Origin: JAFARE01 sp035566535
GTDB lineage: Bacteria; Chloroflexota; Dormibacteria; Aeolococcales; Aeolococcaceae
Reading direction: 5' to 3'
Assembly: GCA_035566535.1 (NCBI GenBank)
Contig: DATMRA010000136.1
Span: forward strand, 1 to 7,350
DNA length: 7,350 nucleotides
Shown here: positions 1 through 5,885 of the stretch, piece by piece
Numbering within the stretch: position 1 is the first letter of the stretch
Layout of the letters: each line of letters starts with the position of its first letter
Notes under the pieces: model-generated
Told to the model about the DNA's origin: nothing
Database searches by the model: none
What the model saw: the letters and a program-made list of their open reading frames with translations, nothing else
Position numbers and translations under genes: made by a program

Positions 1-730
1 GGTTGCCCTTGGCACCGCGAATCGCGGCGGGCACCGGCGGATCGGGTGCAAGGGCGCCGACTGCGGCTCCAGCCCACTCCATGAACGCCCGCGCCCCAGG
101 CTCACCGAGCCCGGCGTCGCGGACCACGCCACCGCGCCCAACTGCGTCCCGTCCCAGTTCGAACTGGGGCTTGAACAGGGCGACGACGTCCGCGGGCCGG
201 GACACCAAAGCCGCGACCGCGGGGAGTACCAGACGAAGAGAGATGAAGGAGAGGTCCAGGGTCACAAGGTCCGGGGGTGGGCCGGGCAGCGCTTGGAGGT
301 GGCGCAGGTTGGTGCGGTCCAGCACCGTCACGCGGGCATCCGACGCCAGGCGGCCGTCGAGCAGCCCGTGGCCGACGTCCACCGCATAGACGAGCGCCGC
401 GCCCCGGCTGAGCAGCACATCCGTGAAGCCGCCGGTGGACGCCCCGGCGTCCAGCGCCACGCGAGCCGTGCAGGAGACGTCGAAGGCATCGAGGGCTGCC
501 GCGAGCTTCACCCCTCCCCTGCTGGCCCAAGGATGAGGCCGGCCGAGCACGCGCACCGTGGTCTCCGGCAGCACCGGTTGAGCCGCACTGCGCGCCAGCG
601 CGCCGTCAACCTCGACCAGGCCGGCGGCGACCAGTGCCTGGGCCTGCTCGCGGCTCGGCGCGAGATCGCGGGCCACCAGCTCCACATCGAGGCGCCGGGT
701 CAGCATGCGGCTTGCGGGCATCGTTGCCAT
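1..730 (-). CDS. tlyA: TlyA-family rRNA 2'-O-methyltransferase (hemolysin-like), C-terminus cut by window edge
   Basis: This is a TlyA-type S4-domain/FtsJ-like methyltransferase. Characterised TlyA proteins 2'-O-methylate cytidines in 16S and 23S rRNA using SAM. The visible part is 243 codons, open to the left edge. Residues about 10-62 form the S4 RNA-binding domain (RRLDVELVARDLAPSR, then LVAAGLVEVDG). The WASRGGVKL segment follows, with K75 at the catalytic lysine position. The SAM-binding motif is DAGASTGGFTD (94-104). The later motifs are DLSFIS with D159 and FKPQFE with K187, which supply the other K-D-K residues. The last visible residues, IRGAKGN, match the conserved end of the family just before the final catalytic Glu, so only a short tail is missing. 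ATG codons lie at 730, 721 and 706, all in frame and none with a clear Shine-Dalgarno. The 730 start is nominal; M9 (706) lies closest to where the family normally begins. The gene lies 28 nt after xseB, the usual xseA-xseB-tlyA neighbourhood. Family assignment is very secure; the start is not. Confidence 0.95.
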   Translation of the reverse strand, partial: MATMPASRMLTRRLDVELVARDLAPSREQAQALVAAGLVEVDGALARSAAQPVLPETTVRVLGRPHPWASRGGVKLAAALDAFDVSCTARVALDAGASTGGFTDVLLSRGAALVYAVDVGHGLLDGRLASDARVTVLDRTNLRHLQALPGPPPDLVTLDLSFISLRLVLPAVAALVSRPADVVALFKPQFELGRDAVGRGGVVRDAGLGEPGARAFMEWAGAAVGALAPDPPVPAAIRGAKGN

Positions 731-733
731 TGT

Positions 734-749
734 TACACAGCGTTGTGTA
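734..749. promoter_or_regulatory. Perfect palindrome TACACA-N4-TGTGTA between xseB and tlyA
   Basis: The arms TACACA and TGTGTA are exact reverse complements separated by GCGT. The palindrome lies in the only intergenic gap of the operon (731-758), which is also unusually AT-rich for this window. It could be an operator for a dimeric regulator or a small RNA hairpin. On the minus strand AACAAT (729-734) lies 7 nt before the ATG at 721 and resembles a weak -10 box, so an internal tlyA promoter is possible. I recognise no named regulator site, and a 16-bp palindrome can arise by chance. Confidence 0.35.
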
Positions 750-758
750 TGTGCGCGA

Positions 759-1103
759 TCAGAAAGGGACGTCGTCGGGGTCGACGTGAACCGCGCGCGG
801 CCTGGTCTGCTCCCGCGGGAACAGAGCGGGCGTAGCCGGCTCGGGGGGCGCGTCCGCAGCGACCTGCAGTGGGGCCTCGCGCGTGGTGCCGTCGCCGCTC
901 ACCACCAGCGCCGTCACCCGACGCTCGGTCCTGTCGAGCAGCGCTTCGCAGTGGCGGGCCAGCTTGGTGCCCCGCTCGTACGCGCTGATTGCGTCGTCCA
1001 GCGCGATCGATCCAGCCTCGAGCTTCTCGATCAGGCTGTCCAGCTGCGCGAGGGCGGCCTCGAACGTGAGGCCCTCGATGTCGTTCGCAGGTGTGTCTGT
1101 CAT
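759..1103 (-). CDS. xseB: Exodeoxyribonuclease VII small subunit XseB, with an extended SSB-like C-terminal tail
   Basis: XseB is the small subunit of exonuclease VII. Several copies coil around the C-terminal part of XseA, and the complex degrades single-stranded DNA from both ends in repair. The protein is 114 aa. Residues 12-67 are the complete helical-hairpin XseB domain, with the signature FEAALAQLDSLIEKLEAG, then LDDAISAYERGTKLARHCE. E. coli XseB has about 80 residues, so roughly 35-40 residues here are extra. That tail (about 75-114) is Ala/Pro-rich and looks disordered. It ends in DPDDVPF, much like the acidic tip of single-stranded DNA-binding protein (DDDIPF in E. coli SSB). The ATG overlaps the xseA stop as ATGA with no clear Shine-Dalgarno, which suggests coupled translation. 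The gene identity is secure; the meaning of the tail is inference. Confidence 0.96.
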   Translation of the reverse strand: MTDTPANDIEGLTFEAALAQLDSLIEKLEAGSIALDDAISAYERGTKLARHCEALLDRTERRVTALVVSGDGTTREAPLQVAADAPPEPATPALFPREQTRPRAVHVDPDDVPF

Positions 1104-2488
1104 GGTTCAGCGTGCCCGGAATCGTACATCTGTTCGCCGCCGGTGTCATCCTCGGCTCGGGCTGCCGTCGCCACGCTGTCGATCGAACCACGGCTGAGAA
1201 GGCTTCTGATGCGATCGCCGGCATGCACGCCCGCGTTGTCGGTGATCACCCGGCCGCGCGCGTCGACCGTGATGGAATAGCCGCGCTCCAGCGTGCGTCG
1301 CGGCGACAGCGCTTCGAGCCTGGCGCGCCGTGTGCCGAGAGCCGACGATCGTCCCTCGACGAGGCGCGCGCCCGCAACCGCGAGCCGGTCGCCCGATCTC
1401 GCGACCTCGGCCCGCGCGGCGGCGATCCGGTGGACCGGCTGCTGCGCTTGCAGGCGTCCACCGGACGAGTCGAGGCGACGGTGCTGCATCGCCACTTCGC
1501 GCAGTAGCGCGTGTCGCAGCAACGCCGATCGACGATCCAGTTCCTGGCGCAGTCCGGCGACGCGGTGAGCCGGCGATAGCCGGGACAGACGCGATTCCCG
1601 CCGCTCGACAGCGCTGCGGTCGCCGGTGATGCGCCGCTGCATCCCCTGCGCAAGGCGCAGTCCCCGAGCGCCGACATCGCGCAGCAGCTCCACCACGCTG
1701 GGCGCCACGAGCTCGGCGGCGGCCGAGGGCGTCGCCGCACGGTGGTCCGCAGCCAGGTCCGACACGGTGGTGTCGGTCTCGTGGCCGATGCCGCTCACAA
1801 CCGGCAGGCGGGTGTTGCGGATTGCCCGGGCAACGTTCTCGTTGTTGAAAGGCATCAGGTCCTCGATGCTGCCGCCGCCGCGCACCAGCAGGATCACCTC
1901 GGCGCCGCGAACGGCGTCGGCGCGACGGAGCGCGGTGACGATAGTGTCGGCGGCGCCCTCGCCCTGAACGGTCGCGGGCGACAGCACCAGGTCGATCCCC
2001 GGTGCGCGCCGGCCCGTGACGGTGTACACGTCGCGCAGTGCCGCCCCGGTGCGCGACGTCACCACAACGACTCGTCGGGGCAACAGCGGCAGCGGTCGCT
2101 TGCGTTGCGCATCGAAGAGCCCCTCGGCGGCGAGCTTGCGCTTCAACTGCTCGACTGCCAGCGCGAGGGCCCCGACGCCGCTCGGGTCGAGCCGTTCGAC
2201 GTACAGCTGGTAGCGTCCCTGCTGCTCGTAGACCTGCACGCTGCCGTGGACCACGACGGTCATCCCATTTTCCGGACGGAAGGGGATGCGCAGCGCGTTG
2301 CTGCGAAACGCGACGCAGTTCACGGCAGCGCGCGCGTCCTTCAGCGTGAAGTAGATGTGCCCGGAGGACGGCGTTTTGAGATTGCTCAACTCACCCTCGA
2401 CGAGGACGTCCTCGAGCTCCGGCCGAGACGCAAGCGTGTCGCGCACCAGCGCGGTGAGCTCGCTGACGGTGTACGTGCGCGCAGTCAT
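1100..2488 (-). CDS. xseA: Exodeoxyribonuclease VII large subunit XseA
   Basis: XseA is the catalytic subunit of exonuclease VII, which cuts single-stranded DNA to oligonucleotides in repair. The product is 462 aa, close to the 456 aa of E. coli XseA. Residues 5-101 form the N-terminal OB-fold (EGELSNLKTPSSGHIYFTLKD region). The nuclease domain follows, with VVTSRTGAALRDV (141-154), RGGGSIEDL (203-211) and SGIGHETDTTVSDLAADHRA (232-251). D153, R203, H236 and D239 align with the four catalytic residues reported for E. coli (D155, R205, H238, D241). A long Arg-rich coiled region, where XseB binds, runs to about 400. The C-terminal LERGYSI segment is also conserved. The ATG at 2488 overlaps the nusB stop as ATGA; the reading frame stays open upstream, but that stretch is nusB coding sequence and is not part of this gene. 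No residue essential to the family looks lost. Confidence 0.97.
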   Translation of the reverse strand: MTARTYTVSELTALVRDTLASRPELEDVLVEGELSNLKTPSSGHIYFTLKDARAAVNCVAFRSNALRIPFRPENGMTVVVHGSVQVYEQQGRYQLYVERLDPSGVGALALAVEQLKRKLAAEGLFDAQRKRPLPLLPRRVVVVTSRTGAALRDVYTVTGRRAPGIDLVLSPATVQGEGAADTIVTALRRADAVRGAEVILLVRGGGSIEDLMPFNNENVARAIRNTRLPVVSGIGHETDTTVSDLAADHRAATPSAAAELVAPSVVELLRDVGARGLRLAQGMQRRITGDRSAVERRESRLSRLSPAHRVAGLRQELDRRSALLRHALLREVAMQHRRLDSSGGRLQAQQPVHRIAAARAEVARSGDRLAVAGARLVEGRSSALGTRRARLEALSPRRTLERGYSITVDARGRVITDNAGVHAGDRIRSLLSRGSIDSVATAARAEDDTGGEQMYDSGHAEP

Positions 2489-2910
2489 GAGCGCTGTCGT
2501 GCGATGCGGCCGAGCACGCCGTTGATGAAGTGCGCAGCCTCCTCGCCTGCGTACGCCTTGGCGAGCTCCACCGATTCGTCGATCACGACCGCCACCGGCG
2601 TCTCTCTCTCGTACAGCAGCTCGTATGCGGCCATGCGCAGCAGCGCACGCTCCACTTTGCCCAGGTCGACGAGCGCCCAGTTGTCGGAGGCCTCCGCGAT
2701 CGTGGCGTCGATTGCGTCCGCATTGGTGAGACACCCGGTCACGATGTCACGCGCGAACGCGAGCACATCGGCGGCGGCGTTGAGGTCGTCACCCTGGTAG
2801 TCCAGCGCCCAGTCCGCGTTCTTATCGGTACCCTCGACCTCGAAGAGGACGCGTAGCGCAAGTTCCCGACCGCGCCTCCGGCGGCCGACGACTCGGCTCG
2901 CCGTGGTCAC
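2485..2910 (-). CDS. nusB: Transcription antitermination protein NusB
   Basis: NusB pairs with NusE (ribosomal protein S10) and binds the boxA RNA of rRNA leaders. This prevents premature termination and aids rRNA processing. The product is 141 aa, the normal length, all-helical. An Arg-rich N-terminus (residues 6-20, RVVGRRRRGRELALR) fits the RNA-binding helix. The diagnostic C-terminal half is present: WALVDLGKVERALLRMAAYE (78-97), then PVAVVIDESVELAKAY (105-120) and FINGVLGRIA (128-137). The start is GTG at 2910, chosen because it forms a GTGA overlap with the upstream stop and gives the normal N-terminus. No Shine-Dalgarno precedes it, so translation is probably coupled to the Asp23-family gene. 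The asp23-nusB pairing is common in Bacillota and related phyla. Confidence 0.97.
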   Translation of the reverse strand: MTTASRVVGRRRRGRELALRVLFEVEGTDKNADWALDYQGDDLNAAADVLAFARDIVTGCLTNADAIDATIAEASDNWALVDLGKVERALLRMAAYELLYERETPVAVVIDESVELAKAYAGEEAAHFINGVLGRIARQRS

Positions 2911-3296
2911 GTGAAGACGATCTCGCTGACGAAGACGTTCACCTCAGAGACCCGCAGGTCAAGCATGCGGTCGATGGCGTCGGCAACCCGGCGCTGAACC
3001 TCGGCGCCGACAGCCGGCACGTTGCCACCCGCCTCCATCGCGATCCACAGATCGAGACGCAACGAGCCGTCTGCCAGCTCCACGCGCACACCTCGATACG
3101 CCTGCGACCGCCGCACGAAGCGATCGATCGACTGCGCGCCCGGGTGATACAGCGCATGCACGCCTTCAACCTGCAGCGCCGCCAACGCGGCGATGTGCGC
3201 CACGACCTCGTTCGCAACCCGCGTGGTGCCGAGCGACGAGCGCCCGTCGCCGCTGTCGCCAAGCTGCATCGACGCCGGGCTCGAGGTTTCCATCAC
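2907..3296 (-). CDS. Asp23/Gls24 family (DUF322) envelope stress response protein
   Basis: This is a small Asp23/Gls24-family protein of 129 aa. Its first 20 or so residues are low-complexity (Ser, Gly, Asp) and probably disordered. The family domain spans about 23-127: TRVANEVVAHIAALAALQVEGVHALY, then a variable middle, then the VRVELADGSLRLDLWIAMEAG strand region and VADAIDRMLDLRVSEVNVFV. In Staphylococcus the namesake is an abundant membrane-associated protein linked to alkaline and envelope stress. Members encoded between efp or accBC and nusB (YqhY-type in Bacillus) have been linked to acetyl-CoA carboxylase control, but no acc gene lies in this window. I see no signal peptide or membrane segment. 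The GTG at 3296 overlaps the efp stop as GTGA; the ATG at 3293, the next codon, is an equally possible start. The family is clear; the function is not. Confidence 0.9.
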   Translation of the reverse strand: MMETSSPASMQLGDSGDGRSSLGTTRVANEVVAHIAALAALQVEGVHALYHPGAQSIDRFVRRSQAYRGVRVELADGSLRLDLWIAMEAGGNVPAVGAEVQRRVADAIDRMLDLRVSEVNVFVSEIVFT

Positions 3297-3850
3297 GCGC
3301 GCTCTATGTAGCGGCCGGTGCGCGTGTCGACCCGCACACGGTCACCCTGGTTGACGAAAAGCGGCACATCGATCGGCAGCCCCGTCTCCAGCGTCGCCGG
3401 CTTGAACGAAGCGTTCGCCGTGTCGCCTTTGAATCCCGGTTCGGTCTCGGTCACCACCAGCTCCATCGCCGTGGGCAGCTCGACCCCAAGGATGCGGTTC
3501 TCGTAACGCAGCAGGAAGAGCGGCGCATTGTCGGTGAGGTAGTTCACAGCGTCGCCGAGGATATCCGCGCCCACCGGCACCTGGTCGTACGTTGCGTTGT
3601 CCATGACGACGTAATTCTCACCGTCCTTGTACAGGTATTGCGCCTCCGCACGCTCGATCCGGGCCCGCCCAAACTTCTCCTCGGGCCGGAATGTCTCCTC
3701 CGTCACCGCCCCGCTGGTGAGGTTCTTGAACTTGGCGCGGACAAAGGCCGTTCCCCGGCCCTGCTTCACGTGCGCGAAATCGAGGACCTGCAGGAGGTCG
3801 CCACCGCGCTCGACGGTGTTGCCCGGGCGCAGATCGCCCGCGTTGATCAT
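3293..3850 (-). CDS. efp: Translation elongation factor P
   Basis: EF-P binds ribosomes stalled at consecutive prolines, between the P and E sites, and stimulates peptide bond formation. The protein is 185 aa, the standard length. It has three beta-barrel domains: a KOW-like domain (about 1-62), a middle OB domain (about 64-127) and a C-terminal OB domain (about 130-185). The last holds the GFKGDTANASFKPATLETG segment (139-157) and ends GDRVRVDTRTGRYIERA. The domain I loop that reaches the peptidyl-tRNA reads HVKQGRGTAF (27-36), with Arg32 where E. coli carries the beta-lysylated Lys34. No EpmA/EpmB, EarP or other modification gene is visible nearby. The ATG at 3850 overlaps the aroQ stop as ATGA and matches the family N-terminus (MINAGDLRPGN); the longer open frame upstream is aroQ sequence. 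The efp-asp23-nusB order is a common conserved linkage. Confidence 0.97.
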   Translation of the reverse strand: MINAGDLRPGNTVERGGDLLQVLDFAHVKQGRGTAFVRAKFKNLTSGAVTEETFRPEEKFGRARIERAEAQYLYKDGENYVVMDNATYDQVPVGADILGDAVNYLTDNAPLFLLRYENRILGVELPTAMELVVTETEPGFKGDTANASFKPATLETGLPIDVPLFVNQGDRVRVDTRTGRYIERA

Positions 3851-4308
3851 CCGCCGTCTTCTGGGAAGCTCACACCAGTCAGGATACGGGCCAGCGCGTC
3901 GAAGGCGAGGACGTAACCCCAGGCACCAAGGCCGCTGACCACGGCGATCGCCGCCTCCGAGCACAGCGAAACGCGGCGATACGGCTCGCGCGCGTAGATG
4001 TTGCTCACATGCACCTCGACCGTCGGGTGGCCGAAGGCGCGGATCGCGTCGGCCAGCACGACGCTGGTGTGCGCCAGGCCTCCGGGGTTGATGATGCAGC
4101 CGCGGGCGAATTCGCGCTCGGACTCCAGGATGTCGACAAGCTCGCCTTCGTGGTTGCTCTGGGCGGTGCGCAGCTCGATGCCGCGGCCCGTTGCTCGCGC
4201 CTGCAGTGCCGATTCGATGTCCCCCAGAGAGACAGTGCCGTAGAGCTCCGGCTGCCGTTCTCCCAGCGTGGCCAGGTTCGGGCCGTTCAGCACAAGAATC
4301 CGGGTCAT
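3847..4308 (-). CDS. aroQ: Type II 3-dehydroquinate dehydratase
   Basis: This enzyme dehydrates 3-dehydroquinate to 3-dehydroshikimate, step 3 of the shikimate pathway. It is the type II (dodecameric, anti-elimination) form and is unrelated to type I AroD. The product is 153 aa, normal for the family. Motifs in order are LNGPNLATLGERQPELYG (7-24), with the active-site Arg18 and catalytic Tyr23; INPGGLAHTSVVL (73-85), with His80; and EVHVSNIYAREPYRRVS (98-114), with His100 and Arg107. All residues expected in the active site are visible. The ATG at 4308 shares one base with the aroKB stop (TGATG), and a GAGGTG Shine-Dalgarno lies 8 nt upstream. The stop overlaps efp. The neighbouring aroKB makes its substrate. 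Identity is secure. Confidence 0.97.
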   Translation of the reverse strand: MTRILVLNGPNLATLGERQPELYGTVSLGDIESALQARATGRGIELRTAQSNHEGELVDILESEREFARGCIINPGGLAHTSVVLADAIRAFGHPTVEVHVSNIYAREPYRRVSLCSEAAIAVVSGLGAWGYVLAFDALARILTGVSFPEDGG

Positions 4309-5885
4309 CAGGCCAGCACCTCGTTCAGTGCCGAGTCCAGGTCGGCTTCCGGCACCAATTGGCCAAAACGCGGATCACCGCGGCGTGCCAGGAGCACCCA
4401 GCCGACGCCCGTGCTGTTCGCCTTCTTGTCGCGGCGCAGCGCATCGAGCAGCGCACTGCGGTCGACCGCCGGAGACGCGTCGAGTCCGCACCGCTCCAGC
4501 ATCGCGTCCTGCCACTCGATGTCCGACCTGGGGCAGCGCAGGAGACGCCGGCTGAGGCGCCCCGCGACGCGCATCCCCACCGCCACCGCCTCGCCGTGGG
4601 TGAGCGGGCCGCTGAAGTCCGACGCCGCCTCGAGCGCGTGGCCGACGGTGTGTCCGTAATTGAGGATGGCGCGCACGCCAGAATCGCGCTCGTCGGCGGC
4701 GACCACGTCCGCCTTGAGGCCGACGCAGCGTGCCACGACCTGGCTCAACGCATCTGGGTCCCGCAACAGCAATCGCGGCAGGTCGCGGTCGAGGAGTTGC
4801 ACCAGGCCGCTGTCGCTGATCATCGCGCACTTCACGATCTCGCCAAACGCGGATCGGAACGAGCGATCCGGCAGTTCCTTGAGGAGTGCCGGGTCGCAGA
4901 CGACCCCCCGTGGCTGCCAGAAGGCGCCGGCAAGGTTCTTCCCGTGCGCCAGGTTCACACCGACCTTGCCGCCGACTGCGCTGTCGACCATGGCCAGCAG
5001 CGTCGTCGGCACGTTGACCCACGCGACGCCGCGGAGGTACGTCGCCGCAACGAACCCGGCCACGTCGCCCACGGTGCCTCCACCGAGTGCGATGACACAG
5101 CCGTCGCGCCGAATGCCGGCCTCAGACAATCGTGCCATGAGGTCTCCGGCTGACTCCCAGGTTTTCACCGTCTCTCCGCCGTCGACATCGATGCGCGCGA
5201 CCTTCACCCGGTTGCGCTCGAGGCTCGCCACAACGCGATCGGCGACGCCGCTGACCGATCGGTCGGCGATCAACGCAACCGCCGTAGCGTCCGCAGGCAC
5301 GTGCTCGGCTATGTGGTCGAGCGCGCCAGCGCGGATCTCGACGCTATAGACACCCGATGGCGCCCCGACCCGAACCGCGTGCGTGACCGACGCGAGGATG
5401 CCGTCCGCCACCTGGTCGACGGGGGGATGCGCGGCGATGTGGAGATGCGCTGCACCGTACGCACGCTTGCGCAGCGCGCGAAGCTGTGGCAGCGCTGATT
5501 GCGGGTCGTCGCCGAGCAACGGACGGCGCTGGCCGTTGTGCATGCGGCTGAGCAGAACGTCGTCTGGAGCATCGAGCAGCACAACGAAAGCCCCGTCGAG
5601 CAGGCGGCGCCTGGCTTCGTCCTGGGCCATGAGGCCGCCGCCACACGCGATGACCGCCTCCCCCGGTCGCCGCAGCGCGCTGACCAGCGCAATGAGCTCG
5701 AGCTCTCGGAAAACAGCCTCGCCGTCCTCGGCAATGATGGTGGTGACCGGCCGGCCGGCCGACGCCGCAACCTCCGCGTCGAGGTCGATGCACTCCCAGC
5801 CCAAGCGCTTTGCGAGGACCGGAGCGACGGTACTCTTGCCACTCCCAGGCAATCCGACCAGCGCCAGCTTGCGCACCTTGCTCAT
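4308..5885 (-). CDS. aroKB: Bifunctional shikimate kinase / 3-dehydroquinate synthase (AroK-AroB fusion)
   Basis: This 525-aa protein joins two shikimate-pathway enzymes in one frame. Residues 1 to about 168 are shikimate kinase (step 5, ATP-dependent). It shows the P-loop GLPGSGKST (11-19), D36 in DLD, R60, GGG at 82-84 and a lid with RRPLL (120-124). Residues about 175-525 are 3-dehydroquinate synthase (step 2, NAD- and metal-dependent cyclisation of DAHP). It shows GGGTVGDVAGF (268-278), PTTLLAMVDSAVGGKVGVN (293-311), metal ligands E349 (FGEIVK), H412 (NYGHTVGHALE) and H430 (HGEAVAVGM), and a DKK motif near the C-terminus. Both halves look full length and catalytically intact, joined by a short linker near 168-178. 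The ATG at 5885 overlaps the aroC stop as ATGA, with AGGA 6 nt upstream. The two activities are not consecutive in the pathway. Such fusions occur in several bacterial lineages. Confidence 0.97.
   Translation of the reverse strand: MSKVRKLALVGLPGSGKSTVAPVLAKRLGWECIDLDAEVAASAGRPVTTIIAEDGEAVFRELELIALVSALRRPGEAVIACGGGLMAQDEARRRLLDGAFVVLLDAPDDVLLSRMHNGQRRPLLGDDPQSALPQLRALRKRAYGAAHLHIAAHPPVDQVADGILASVTHAVRVGAPSGVYSVEIRAGALDHIAEHVPADATAVALIADRSVSGVADRVVASLERNRVKVARIDVDGGETVKTWESAGDLMARLSEAGIRRDGCVIALGGGTVGDVAGFVAATYLRGVAWVNVPTTLLAMVDSAVGGKVGVNLAHGKNLAGAFWQPRGVVCDPALLKELPDRSFRSAFGEIVKCAMISDSGLVQLLDRDLPRLLLRDPDALSQVVARCVGLKADVVAADERDSGVRAILNYGHTVGHALEAASDFSGPLTHGEAVAVGMRVAGRLSRRLLRCPRSDIEWQDAMLERCGLDASPAVDRSALLDALRRDKKANSTGVGWVLLARRGDPRFGQLVPEADLDSALNEVLA
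4317..4322 (-). promoter_or_regulatory. Shine-Dalgarno of aroQ (GAGGTG)
   Basis: GAGGTG on the minus strand ends 8 nt before the aroQ ATG at 4308 and lies inside the last codons of aroKB. It is one of the few recognisable ribosome binding sites in the operon and supports this start. Most other internal starts lack one and probably rely on coupling. Confidence 0.6.

Noticed and set aside
2489..2734. N-terminal extension of xseA
   Set aside because: The xseA frame stays open through nusB, but family homology begins at the ATG at 2488, which also forms an ATGA overlap with the nusB stop.
1742..2800. Plus-strand open frame of about 352 codons
   Set aside because: It lies antisense to xseA and nusB, both of which carry complete family motifs. 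Its translation has no recognisable domain. Long antisense frames are expected at this GC content.
3851..3964. N-terminal extension of efp
   Set aside because: The open frame upstream of 3850 is aroQ sequence in another frame. EF-P proteins begin at the MINAGDLRPGN segment.
4191..5153. Plus-strand open frame of about 320 codons
   Set aside because: It is antisense to aroQ and aroKB, whose catalytic motifs are intact. The predicted protein is composition-driven (Arg, Ala, His-rich) with no family signature.
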